Positions 16,637-25,166 of a stretch of 46,752 nucleotides of DNA are shown here, piece after piece. The notes under the pieces were generated by a model. It saw nothing but the letters and a program-made list of their open reading frames with translations, ran no database searches and was not told the origin of the DNA. Source of the stretch: JAICJR01 sp036494715 (GTDB lineage Bacteria; Actinomycetota; Thermoleophilia; Solirubrobacterales; Thermoleophilaceae). Made by a program: the position numbers and the translations under genes. The first letter of the stretch is position 1, and the number at the start of each line of letters is the position of its first letter. The stretch lies in the NCBI GenBank assembly GCA_036494715.1, contig DASXNY010000108.1, positions 1 through 46,752 on the forward strand. Reading direction: 5' to 3'.

Positions 16637-19197
16637 TGCTCGCAGTCTCGCTCAAGGGAATGGCGGGGCGGAAGCTCCGCACCGTGCTCACGGCCCTCGC
16701 GGTCGTGCTGGGCGTGGCCTTGATCGCGGGCACCTACATCCTCACCGACACGATCAATCGCCAGTTCGATCAGATCTTCGCGCAGGTGAGGCAGGGTGTC
16801 GACGTGAGCGTCTCGCCGAAGAAGATCTTCAACTCCGACAACAACGCCAACCCGCCGGCGTTCCCGGCGTCCTACCTGTCGCAGGTGCAGCAGGTGCAGG
16901 GCGTCCAGAAGGCCTCCGGCGGCATCTTCGACAACGGCGTCATCCTCGACAGCAAGGGCAAGAAGATCGGCGGCGCCAACGGCGCGCCGAACTTCATCTC
17001 GAGCGACGCGCCGGCGCCGTTCAACCCCTTCAACTACGTGTCCGGCCACGCGCCGACCGCGAACAACGAGATCTCGATCGACAAGTACACGGCCGACAAG
17101 CAGCACTGGCAGGTCGGCGACACCGTGCGCGTCGGTGGTCAGGGGCCGGCTCAGCCGTTCAAGCTCGTCGGGATCGCCAAGTTCGGCAACCTCAGCGGGC
17201 TGGCCGGCGCGGCCATCGCGGTCATGCCGCTCCAAGAGGCGCAGAAGATCACGAACAAGGTCGGCAAGTTCGACGGCATCGACATCCAGGCCGCCAAGGG
17301 CGTGAAGCCCGAGGCGCTCGTCACCAGTGTTCAGCAGGCCCTGCCCGGGACGGTGACGGTCCGCACCGGTGCCGAGCAGGCCCAGAAGGACGCCTCGGAC
17401 ACCAAGTCCGGGCTCAGCTTCCTCAAGACGATCCTGCTCGTGTTCGCGGGCGTGGCGCTGTTCGTCGGCGCGTTCATGATCTTCAACAGCTTCTCGATCA
17501 CGATCGCCCAGCGCACGCGCGAGCTCTCGATGCTGCGCACCGTCGGCGCCTCGCGCCGCCAGGTGCTCGGCTCGGTGCTCGGTGAGGCCCTGGTGATGGG
17601 CTTCGTCGCCTCGCTGATCGGGCTCGGCATCGGCGTCGGCCTGGCCAAGGGCCTGAAGGCCCTCTTCAAGGCCATCGGCGCCGACCTGCCGGGTGGCGCG
17701 ACGATTCTCGAGACCCGCACGATCATCGTGTCGCTCATCGTCGGCACGCTCGTGACCCTGGTCGCCAGCCTCTCGCCGGCGATCCGGGCCACGCGGATCC
17801 AGCCGATCGAGGGCGTGCGCGAGGGCGCGGTGCTCCCGAAGACGCGCTTCTCGAAGATCAAGACGCCGGTCGGCCTCGCAACGCTCGGGCTGGGCGTGGC
17901 GCTCATGTGCCTCGGCCTGCTCACGAACAGCTCCGGCAGCGCCGTTTGGCTGCCGCTCCTGTTCGGCACGGTGCTCGTGTTCATCGGCACGGCCATGTTC
18001 TCGAGCCGCCTCGTGCGCCCGATCGCCTCACTCATCGGCAAGCCGATGGAGCGCCTGCGCGGCGTCACCGGCCAGCTCGCGCGTGAGAACGCCACTCGCA
18101 ACGCCGGCCGCACCGCTTCCACGGCCGCGGCGCTGATGGTCGGTCTCGCCCTCGTCTCGGGCGTGACGATCTTCGCCGCCGGCATCAAGAAGTCCGTCAA
18201 CAGCGCTATCGACGACAGCGTTCGCGCCGGGCTGATCGTGGAGAACAAGGACGGCTGGACGTCGATCCCGGCGACCGCCGGCAAGGCCGTCGCGCAGGTG
18301 CCCGGCGTGGGCGCCTCGTCGGAGATCCGGCTCTCGCAGGCCAAGGTGGCCGGCGTCAGCGGCACTCCCGACGTGAGCGGCGTCGATCCCTCGACGCTCA
18401 CGAGCGTCTACCAGCTCGACTGGAAGAAGGGCTCAAACGCCACCCTGCGGCAGCTGGCCGGCAACAACGTGATCGTCAGCGACTCGTGGGCGAAGTCGAA
18501 GGACAAGCAGGTCGGACAGCACATCAACATCACGACGCAGTCCGGCACCCGCGCGACCTACACGATCATCGGGACGTACAAGAACAACGTTCACTTCCTC
18601 GGCGACCTCGCGGTCTCGAACGCCACGCTGGCGCGGGACTTCAAGATCACCCAGGACCAGTTCGTGATGTTCGGGCTCAAGCCCGGGGCGAACGCGGACC
18701 GGGTGAAGGCTCAGGCCTCGAACATCCTGGCCGCGCAGTTCCCGAACGCCGAGGCTGACACCAAGGCCGGCTTCAAGAAGACGCAGACGGAGTGGATCGG
18801 CCAGATCACGGCCTTCTTCTACGTGCTGCTCTCGCTGGCGGTCATCGTGTCCCTGTTCGGGATCGTGAACACGCTCGTGCTCGCCATCTACGAGCGCACC
18901 CGCGAGCTCGGCCTGCTGCGTGCCGTCGGCATGTCGCGCAGGCAGGTCAGGCGGATCGTGCGCTACGAGGCGGTGATCACCGCGCTGATCGGGGCCATCC
19001 TCGGCACCGTGCTCGGCGTGTTCTTCGCCGTGATCATCTCCCGGCCACTGGCTGGCGAGGGCTTCCAGCTCTCGTTCCCGGTCGGGACATTGGTGATCCT
19101 GTTGATCCTCGCCGGCCTCGCCGGTGTGCTCGCAGCGATCACACCGGCGCGACGCGCCTCGAAGCTGAACGTGCTCGAGGCACTCGCGTACGAGTAG
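16636..19197 (+). CDS. FtsX-like ABC transporter permease (two-repeat)
   Basis: An 853-residue membrane subunit with two FtsX-type repeats. TM1 lies near 12-32, an extracytoplasmic MacB-PCD-like domain at about 33-255, and three TMs at about 262-375 with the FtsX motif ITIAQRTRELSMLRTVGASR. A central TM pair lies near 413-455. The second repeat starts near residue 490 (NATRNAGRTASTAAALMVG), has another extracytoplasmic domain and closes with three TMs and a second motif, AIYERTRELGLLRAVGMSR. No periplasmic partner is encoded nearby. Cargo (lipid, peptide or drug) is unknown. A strong hairpin follows the stop. Confidence 0.93.
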
Positions 19198-19211
19198 CGG
19201 GTCCCTCCTCC

Positions 19212-19249
19212 GGCCCGGCCGCTTCCTCGCCCCGGATAGCGGCCGGGCC
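19212..19249. terminator. Bidirectional terminator hairpin between convergent genes
   Basis: GGCCCGGCCGCT (19212-19223) and AGCGGCCGGGCC (19238-19249) are a perfect 12-bp inverted repeat with a 14-base loop. It is placed between the stop codons of the permease (plus) and the uracil glycosylase (minus). No T-run is present on either side, which is common for terminators in high-GC actinobacteria. Confidence 0.75.
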
Positions 19250-19253
19250 CCCG

Positions 19254-19910
19254 CTATGACCCGGCCAGCTCGCGCGCCCGCGCGAACACCGCGTCAAGCA
19301 TGGGCTCGGTCAGTTTGCCCGTGAAGGTGTTCTGCTGGCTGGGGTGGTAGCAGCCGATCAGGGTCAGACCGTTCTCGGCGGTGGCTTCCGCTCCGTGGCC
19401 GAACTTTGGCTTGGGGCGGATGCCGCCCACCAGTCGCAGCGCGGCGTCCCAGGCGAACGAGCCGAGGCAGACGATCGCGCGTAGGCCGGTCAGCAGCTCC
19501 AGCTCCTTGGCCGCGTAGGGCAGACAGTTGTCGCGCTCCTCCGGCAGCGGCTTGTTCGCCGGTGGGGCGCAGCGCACGGCGGCGGCCACGAAGGCGCCGG
19601 TGAGCTCGAGCCCGTCGTCGCTCGACACCGAGGTCGGCTGGTTGGCGAATCCGGTCCGGTGCAGGGCGCCGAACAGCCAGTCGCCGGAACGATCCCCGGT
19701 GAACACGCGGCCGGTCCGGTTGCCGCCGTGGGCGGCCGGCGCGAGGCCCAGAACATAGACCGTTGCAACGGGATCTCCGAAGCCCGGAACGGGGCGGCCC
19801 CAGTAGTCCCAATCCCTGAACGCAGCGCGCTTTTCGCGGGCCACGAGCTCACGCCACTCCACGAGCCGCGGGCACTTGCGGCAGGTGGTGATGCTCAATT
19901 CGAGTTCCAT
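19254..19910 (-). CDS. udgB: Uracil-DNA glycosylase, family 5 (UdgB-like)
   Basis: A 218-residue glycosylase that removes uracil and other deaminated bases. Motif A is GLAPAAHGGNRTGR followed by FTGD, which lacks a catalytic Asp in the usual position, as in family 5. Motif C is GCYHPSQQNTF. Cysteines in ITTCRKCPRL, RCAPPANKPLPEERDNC and nearby can ligate the 4Fe-4S cluster of this family. The start MELELSI at 19910 has GAGGG upstream. It is divergent from the EAL-HDOD gene (48 bases between starts). Confidence 0.93.
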   Translation of the reverse strand: MELELSITTCRKCPRLVEWRELVAREKRAAFRDWDYWGRPVPGFGDPVATVYVLGLAPAAHGGNRTGRVFTGDRSGDWLFGALHRTGFANQPTSVSSDDGLELTGAFVAAAVRCAPPANKPLPEERDNCLPYAAKELELLTGLRAIVCLGSFAWDAALRLVGGIRPKPKFGHGAEATAENGLTLIGCYHPSQQNTFTGKLTEPMLDAVFARARELAGS

Positions 19911-19958
19911 CAGGTCGATATCCCTCAAGATACGGCTGCCGCGAGCGATCACCGGGAC

Positions 19959-21152
19959 ATGTCGGACATATCCGTCGCTCGGCAGCCCCTCTTCGACAAG
20001 GACCTGAACGTCTTTGCGTACCAGTTGCTGTTCCACGACGAGCGAGGCGCGGACGCCGCCGATCTCGTCGGGGCGTTCGCCAGCATGGGTGTGCAGGACC
20101 TGGTCGGCTCCCGGCGCGCCTGCGTCAAGGTCTCGGATGCCTTCCTCGACGACGCGTTGTCGCTGCAGCTCCCCGCCGAGCGCCTGATCCTCGAGGTCCG
20201 CTCTGCACCGATCGAGACGCTCACGGCGCTGAGGGACCGGGGCTATGCGCTGGCGCTGAGCGACTTCGAGTACCACGCCGACCTCGACGGCCTGGTCGAC
20301 CAGGTCCACATGATCAAGTTCGACGTCCACGCGCTCGGGCAGCAGGGCCTGTGGCAGCAGATGGGCCTGATCCAGGATCGTGGCAAGCGGCTCGTCGGCA
20401 GCTGTGTCGAGACCTACGAGGAGCTCGAGTTCTCGAAGAGCCTCGGTCTCGACTACTACCAGGGCGCCTTCCTCTGCAAGCCCCAGCAGGTCAAGAAGGG
20501 CACGGTCCCCACCAACCGTCTCGCGAAGCTCGCCCTGATGGCCGAGCTCAACAACCCCGACGCCGACTTCGACGAGCTCGACAAACTGATCGGCCGCGAC
20601 GTCGGACTGAGCTACCGCTTCCTCCGCTACATCAACTCGGCCTTCTTCTCGCTGCCGCACCAGGTTGGCTCGATCCGCCAGGCGCTCGTGCTGCTCGGCA
20701 TCTCCTCGGTCAAGAAGTGGGCCACGCTGCTGGCCATGGCCGACATCGACGACAAGCCCAACGAGCTCGTCGTGACCGCGCTCGTGCGGGCGAAGATGTG
20801 CGAGCTCGCCGCCGGCACCCGTCCCGCTCGCGAGCGGGAGGAGTTCTTCACCGCCGGCATGTTCTCCGTCGTCGACGCGCTGCTCGACTCGCCAATGGAC
20901 GTGGTGCTCTCGTCACTGCCGCTCTCGGACGACATCAAGCACGCCTTGCAGCACCACACGGGACCCAAGGGCGTTGTGTTGAACGCCGTGCTCGAGTACG
21001 AGCGCGCGCGTTTTGACGACCTGCGGGCGCTCGTCCCGGCCGGGGCGTCGGCGCAGGAGATCTACAGCCAGGCGATCGCGTGGGCCCGCGAGGCCGGCCT
21101 CGAGCTGGAGGCCACCGCTCCAGACGCGTCTGAGGCGCCGGCGCTCGCTTAG
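19959..21152 (+). CDS. Degenerate EAL plus HDOD domain protein (YuxH-like)
   Basis: A 397-residue signalling protein. The N-terminal half (about 1-190) is an EAL-type domain that starts SVARQPLFDKDLNVFAYQLL. The EAL motif itself is replaced by YQLL and the metal-binding acidic residues are largely missing, so phosphodiesterase activity is unlikely. The C-terminal half (about 195-380) is an HDOD domain (DELDKLIGRDVGLSYRFL, then INSAFFSLP and LLGISSVKKW), which lacks the HD metal site. Family members act as scaffolds in motility or c-di-GMP-related signalling. No GGDEF protein is nearby. Confidence 0.9.
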   Translation: MSDISVARQPLFDKDLNVFAYQLLFHDERGADAADLVGAFASMGVQDLVGSRRACVKVSDAFLDDALSLQLPAERLILEVRSAPIETLTALRDRGYALALSDFEYHADLDGLVDQVHMIKFDVHALGQQGLWQQMGLIQDRGKRLVGSCVETYEELEFSKSLGLDYYQGAFLCKPQQVKKGTVPTNRLAKLALMAELNNPDADFDELDKLIGRDVGLSYRFLRYINSAFFSLPHQVGSIRQALVLLGISSVKKWATLLAMADIDDKPNELVVTALVRAKMCELAAGTRPAREREEFFTAGMFSVVDALLDSPMDVVLSSLPLSDDIKHALQHHTGPKGVVLNAVLEYERARFDDLRALVPAGASAQEIYSQAIAWAREAGLELEATAPDASEAPALA

Positions 21153-21157
21153 CTCAC

Positions 21158-21913
21158 TCAGGCCTTGAGCTTGCGGCCGCTCGAGAAGAGGTACTGCGAC
21201 CAGAGGTAGACCGGGATGGCCAGCCCGGCCGTCACCCCGAGACAGAGCCACTGGTTGGCGTCGCTGATGCCGAGGAAGCCGTAGCGCATCGCGTTGACCA
21301 GATAGAAGACCGGGTTGACGTGCGACAGCTCGTGCCAGGGCGAGCCGAGGCGGCTGACCGAGTAGAAGACACCCCCGACGAACGCCAGTGGCAGGATCAC
21401 GATGTTGTTGACGAAGGTGTGGTGGTCGAACGTCTCGGCGTAGATGCCGACGACGACGCCCAGCGCCCCGAACAGGACCATCCCGAGCAGCACCGCCGCG
21501 ATTAGGAAGGCGACGTGGTGCACCGGCACGCCGGTGATCGGGATCGAGGCGGCCAGCAGCAGCACGCCGATTGCGATCGAGCGCGCCCAGCCGCCCATGT
21601 TCACGCCGAAGTTCATCTGCCACGGCCGCATGGGCGCCGACAGCAGGTCATTGATGTAGCGATCGGAGCGCGCCTGGAAGATCGACGCCGAGTTGTTGCT
21701 GTAGGCGGCCTGCATCATCGCCATCGCGATCAGTCCGGGGACGATGAACTCGCGGTAGTGGAAGCCCTCGACCATTTTGATGCGGCCGCCGAGCGAGAGC
21801 CCGAAGACCACGATGAAGAGCAGCGACGAGATCACCGGGGCGAACACCGTCTGCGTCCACACCTTGTAGACGCGCAGCACCTCGCGCCGGCAGAGCCACA
21901 GCATCCCGGTCAT
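21158..21913 (-). CDS. ABC-2 type transporter permease
   Basis: A 251-residue export permease with six predicted membrane spans (around 25-45, 58-78, 110-130, 138-162, 172-190 and 222-240). Motifs are FREFIVPGL-like (YREFIVPGLIAMAMMQ) and PMRPWQMNFG, seen in YadH and other ABC2_membrane proteins. The ATG overlaps the ATPase stop by four bases, and the gene ends five bases from the convergent EAL-HDOD stop. It sits at the end of a run with rfbD and rfbB, so export of a rhamnose-containing glycolipid or polymer is conceivable; a drug-type substrate is equally possible. Confidence 0.9.
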   Translation of the reverse strand: MTGMLWLCRREVLRVYKVWTQTVFAPVISSLLFIVVFGLSLGGRIKMVEGFHYREFIVPGLIAMAMMQAAYSNNSASIFQARSDRYINDLLSAPMRPWQMNFGVNMGGWARSIAIGVLLLAASIPITGVPVHHVAFLIAAVLLGMVLFGALGVVVGIYAETFDHHTFVNNIVILPLAFVGGVFYSVSRLGSPWHELSHVNPVFYLVNAMRYGFLGISDANQWLCLGVTAGLAIPVYLWSQYLFSSGRKLKA

Positions 21914-22635
21914 GTGGCCGCCATCGCCTTCACGTAGACGTCGGCGAGGCTGTCGGCGCCGTAGTGCTCGCGCAGTCCGTCGGCAGAGTCGCGGGCCAGC
22001 AGCCGGCCGCCCTTGATCAGCGCGATCTCCTCGCAGAGCTCCTCGGCCTCCTCGAGGTAGTGCGTGGTGAGCAGAATCGTCGTGCCCTCGCTGTGGAGCT
22101 GGCGAATGTAGCGCCAGAGCTCGTGGCGCAGCTCGAAGTCCACGCCCGCGGTGGGCTCGTCGAGGATCACGAGCCGCGGCCGGTGCATCAGCGCCCGGGC
22201 CAGCAGCAGCCGGCGCCGCATGCCGCCGCTCAGCTTGGGCGTGCGCGTGTTCGACTTCGCCCGCAGGTCGAAGGCGTCGATCATCTCCTGGGCGCGCGCC
22301 TGGGCCTGGTCGCTGGCCATCCCGAAGTAGCCGCCGTGGTAGACGAGCGTCTCCTCGACGGTGAGGTAGCGGTCGAGGTTGATGTCCTGCTCGGCGAGGC
22401 CGACCCAGCTGCGCGCGAGCAGCGAGTCGGCCGGCTGGCCGAACACGCGCACGGTGCCCGAGGTGACTCTGATCAGATTGCAGACGGCGCTGATCAGCGT
22501 GGTCTTGCCGGCGCCGTTCGGCCCGAGGAGGCCGAAGAAGGCGCCGTCGGGAACGCTGAGGTCTAAGTCCTGGAGCGCGACCGTGCCGTCGTCGTAATGC
22601 TTGGTCAGCGCCTCCGTCTGGAGCGCGGGCGTCAC
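21910..22635 (-). CDS. ABC-2 exporter ATP-binding protein
   Basis: A 241-residue ATPase with Walker A GPNGAGKTT (39-47), Q-loop in VGLAEQDINL, signature LSGGMRRRLLLARAL, Walker B RLVILDEPTAGVD and H-loop TTHYLEE. It resembles YadG/CcmA-type exporters. The C-terminus lacks the carbohydrate-binding extension of Wzt proteins. The GTG start lies four bases downstream of the rfbB stop, and the end overlaps the permease by four bases, so all four genes likely share one mRNA. Confidence 0.93.
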   Translation of the reverse strand: MTPALQTEALTKHYDDGTVALQDLDLSVPDGAFFGLLGPNGAGKTTLISAVCNLIRVTSGTVRVFGQPADSLLARSWVGLAEQDINLDRYLTVEETLVYHGGYFGMASDQAQARAQEMIDAFDLRAKSNTRTPKLSGGMRRRLLLARALMHRPRLVILDEPTAGVDFELRHELWRYIRQLHSEGTTILLTTHYLEEAEELCEEIALIKGGRLLARDSADGLREHYGADSLADVYVKAMAAT

Positions 22636-22639
22636 CTGC

Positions 22640-23638
22640 TTAACGTAGCGACCGGCCGTAGTGGCGCTCGTAGTACTCCCTGTATTCGCCGCTGCGGATG
22701 GGCGCCCACCACCACTCGTTGTCGCGGTACCAGTCCACTGTCCGCGGCAGCCCGTCCTCGAATCTGGTGAGCGGCTCCCAGCCCAGCGCGCGCACCTTGT
22801 CGGACGAGAGCGAGTAGCGGCGGTCGTGACCGGGGCGGTCGGTCACGTGCTCGATCAGCGACTGGTCGCGGCCCGTGTGCTCGAGGATCTCGTGGACCAC
22901 GTGCAGGTTCTCCTCCTCGTCCGGGCCGCCCACGTTGTAGGCCTCGCCGGGCGTTCCTCTCTCCAGCACCGTGTCGATCGCTCGGGCGAAGTCCTCGACG
23001 AAGAGCCAGTTGCGCACCTGGCGGCCGTCGCCGTAGACCGGCAGCGGGTCGGCGGCCAGGGCATTGAGCACGCAGAGCGGGATCAGCTTCTCCGGGTACT
23101 GGCGCGGGCCGTAGTTGTTCGAGCCACGGCAGATCAGCGCCTCGATCCCGTAGGTGTGCACGTGCGCCGACACCAGCAGATCGCCGGCGGCCTTGGTGGC
23201 GCTGTAGGGCGACGACGGGTTGAGCGGTGACGTCTCGGTGAATGAGCCCTCCTCGATCGAGCCGTACACCTCGTCCGTCGACACCTGCACGTAGCGGCCG
23301 AGGCCGAGCTCGCGCGCGGCGTCGAGCAGCACCGAGGTGCCGATCACGTGGGTGCGCGCAAAGGCGTCCTGGTCGGCGATCGAGCGGTCCACGTGGGTCT
23401 CGGCGGCGAAGTTCACGACCGCCTCGCAGCCCTCCATCGCGCCGCGCACCGCGTCCGGATCCTCGATCGCGCCCTCGACGAACGTGATCCTGTCCTCGAG
23501 GTCCGCCAGGTTCTCGCGCCGGCCCGCGTAGGTGAGCTTGTCGAGCACCACAAGCTCGTCGCCGGGGCGCGCCTCGAGCGCGACCCGCACGTACGTCGAT
23601 CCGATGAAACCGGCGCCGCCGGTGACCAGCAGCCTCAC
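22640..23638 (-). CDS. rfbB: dTDP-glucose 4,6-dehydratase
   Basis: A 332-residue extended short-chain dehydrogenase making dTDP-4-keto-6-deoxyglucose, the second step to dTDP-L-rhamnose. The NAD site is TGGAGFIGS (6-14). The catalytic set is Thr121-Asp122-Glu123 (VSTDEVYG) with Tyr145 and Lys149 (PYSATKAAG). The substrate segment RGSNNYGPRQYPEKLIP is intact. The GTG start at 23638 overlaps rfbD by four bases. The next gene starts four bases after its stop. Confidence 0.96.
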   Translation of the reverse strand: MRLLVTGGAGFIGSTYVRVALEARPGDELVVLDKLTYAGRRENLADLEDRITFVEGAIEDPDAVRGAMEGCEAVVNFAAETHVDRSIADQDAFARTHVIGTSVLLDAARELGLGRYVQVSTDEVYGSIEEGSFTETSPLNPSSPYSATKAAGDLLVSAHVHTYGIEALICRGSNNYGPRQYPEKLIPLCVLNALAADPLPVYGDGRQVRNWLFVEDFARAIDTVLERGTPGEAYNVGGPDEEENLHVVHEILEHTGRDQSLIEHVTDRPGHDRRYSLSSDKVRALGWEPLTRFEDGLPRTVDWYRDNEWWWAPIRSGEYREYYERHYGRSLR

Positions 23639-24477
23639 GCGGTCACCGAGCGCTCCGCGAGATAGCTCGCAAGCCCTTCCTTCCAATGGGGCAGGTAGAG
23701 CGCCTCCTCGCGCTCGGTGCCGAGCACCGAGTATGCGGGTCGCGGCGCGGGGCGGCCGAACTCGTCGGCCGTGCAGGACATCACCCGGCACTCCACCTGC
23801 GCCTGGTTGAAGATCTCCTGCGCGAACTCGAACCACGAGCACTCGCCCTGGCTCGCCAGGTGGTGGACGCCGTAGGCGTCGGTGTCGAGCAGCCGGACCA
23901 TCGCGTCGGCAAGGTGCGCGGTGTAGGTGGGACAGCCGACCTGGTCGCGCACCACCAGCACCTCGCCGTGGTCACGCGCGAGCGACAGCATCGTCTCCAC
24001 GAAGTTCCGCCCCGACGTGCCGAACAGCCACGCCGAGCGGACGATGTAGTGGCGCGGGTTGCCGCCCGCCGTCTCGTGCTCGCCCGCGAGCTTCGACTGC
24101 GCGTAGACCGACTGCGGCCGCGGCTCGTCCGACTCGACGTAGGGACCGTCCTTCGAGCCGTCGAAGACGTAGTCGGACGAGGGATAGAGGACGCGCGCGG
24201 CGATCTCGGCCGCCGCCGCCGCCACGTTGGCCGCGCCCTCCGCGTTGACGTCCATCGCGCCATCGAGATCGTCCTCCGCGCCGTCCACGTCCGTGTACGC
24301 CGCGCAGTTGACCACCGCATCCGGCCGCTCCTGCAGGAACGTGCGCTCGAGCGCGTGCCGATCGCTGACGTCGAGCTCCGGGCGCGCGAGGCCCAGCACC
24401 TCGTGGTTCACGAACTCCGCGGCACGAATGACGTCGTTGCCGAGCATGCCGGCGGCGCCTGTCACGAGGATCTTCAC
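23635..24477 (-). CDS. rfbD: dTDP-4-dehydrorhamnose reductase
   Basis: A 280-residue NAD(P)H-dependent reductase for the last step of dTDP-L-rhamnose synthesis. It has the GAAGMLG nucleotide loop (7-13), ARPELDVSD, YPSSDYVFDG (98-107) and the catalytic Tyr125-x3-Lys129 (YAQSKLAGE). The GTG start at 24477 has no clear ribosome site. It is first in the rfbD-rfbB-ABC run. Upstream lies the inverted-repeat element at 24542-24676, which could affect its promoter. Confidence 0.95.
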   Translation of the reverse strand: MKILVTGAAGMLGNDVIRAAEFVNHEVLGLARPELDVSDRHALERTFLQERPDAVVNCAAYTDVDGAEDDLDGAMDVNAEGAANVAAAAAEIAARVLYPSSDYVFDGSKDGPYVESDEPRPQSVYAQSKLAGEHETAGGNPRHYIVRSAWLFGTSGRNFVETMLSLARDHGEVLVVRDQVGCPTYTAHLADAMVRLLDTDAYGVHHLASQGECSWFEFAQEIFNQAQVECRVMSCTADEFGRPAPRPAYSVLGTEREEALYLPHWKEGLASYLAERSVTA

Positions 24478-24541
24478 GCCGTTAGGGATATCAGGCCGGA
24501 GCGGCTCAAGCGACGGCCGGCGTCCGTGTGTCTCCGCACGG

Positions 24542-24676
24542 TGCCTAGCCGATTCGTCAACAAATTTGACCCCGGGTCAAAAAAGTTGTCCCACCCTCAA
24601 ATTCGTTGTCAACGAGTTTGTCGAGCGAGCGAAATGTTTGCTCCCGGCCAAAGTTTTGTGACGAATCGGCTAGGCA
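24542..24676. repeat. 135-bp element bounded by perfect 18-bp inverted repeats
   Basis: The left end TGCCTAGCCGATTCGTCA (24542-24559) is the exact reverse complement of the right end (24659-24676). Just inside, both arms continue imperfectly with ACAAA and ACAAAAC-like sequence. The interior holds a second palindrome, TTTGACCC-C-GGGTCAAA (24565-24581), followed by an A-run, and a third, CGTTG-T-CAACG (24604-24614). It is AT-richer than the surroundings and has no credible gene. No target-site duplication is seen. It sits between the divergent starts of rfbD and the XRE gene. It may be a MITE-like repeat or a structured regulatory region. Confidence 0.75.
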
Positions 24677-24701
24677 GCGCGTGGACCCCTACGACTCGGG
24701 T

Positions 24702-24707
24702 TAGCGT
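24702..24707 (+). promoter_or_regulatory. -10 box of a probable leaderless promoter for the XRE gene
   Basis: TAGCGT ends six bases before GTG 24714, with no ribosome site in between. It lies 25 bases to the right of the inverted-repeat element. Confidence 0.4.
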
Positions 24708-24713
24708 GGCTTC

Positions 24714-25166
24714 GTGGGCAAGCGCCGCTACAGATTCGACCCGCTGCGAAGCGGCTATCCGCACGGTCCCAGGTGGGACGACCCTTACCACTGCGAGTGG
24801 GGAGTGATCGTCGGGGATCGGATCCGCAGGCTGCGGCGCGACCGCGGCTGGACGCTGCTCGACCTCTGCCAGGCCGTGGACAAGCCGGACGGCGGCCATT
24901 ACACGCCTGGCTTCTTCTCGCGGCTCGAGCGCGGTTGGTCGAGCGGCCCGCTCGTGACCTACGTCGAGGTGGCCGCGCAGCTCGGCGTCGAGCCCGGCGC
25001 CCTACTGGGGCCTGACGCGGCCCAGCTCGATGTCAGCGAGGCGGAGCTGACCCTCATCCAGGTGATGAGGGAGATGGGCCTGGCGGCCCACGAGGCGATA
25101 GGGCGGCTGGTCGGGCTGGGGAAGCCGGACGATCAGGAGCGCACCGGCGCCCACCGGGACGAGTGA
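24714..25166 (+). CDS. XRE-type helix-turn-helix regulator
   Basis: A 150-residue probable DNA-binding protein. After a basic N-terminus (GKRRYRFDPLRSGYPHGPRW), residues about 32-98 form an XRE-like HTH (VGDRIRRLRRDRGWTLLDLC, then FFSRLERGW and YVEVAAQLGVEPGALLG). An unusual KPDGGHYTP insertion lies before the recognition helix. The tail has a predicted helix (SEAELTLIQVMREMGL). The last 55 codons are antisense to the 3' end of the O-methyltransferase gene. The start is GTG with a leaderless-type -10 box. Targets are unknown; the neighbouring rhamnose genes are candidates by position only. Confidence 0.75.
   Translation: MGKRRYRFDPLRSGYPHGPRWDDPYHCEWGVIVGDRIRRLRRDRGWTLLDLCQAVDKPDGGHYTPGFFSRLERGWSSGPLVTYVEVAAQLGVEPGALLGPDAAQLDVSEAELTLIQVMREMGLAAHEAIGRLVGLGKPDDQERTGAHRDE

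Noticed and set aside
21158..22635. Wzm/Wzt O-antigen exporter
   Set aside because: The ATPase has no C-terminal carbohydrate-binding domain, and the pair looks closer to YadGH. Only the operon position suggests a sugar link, so it is left as a generic ABC-2 exporter.
24542..24676. Insertion sequence
   Set aside because: It has terminal inverted repeats but is only 135 bases long, has no transposase frame and no visible target-site duplication, so it is recorded as a repeat element.
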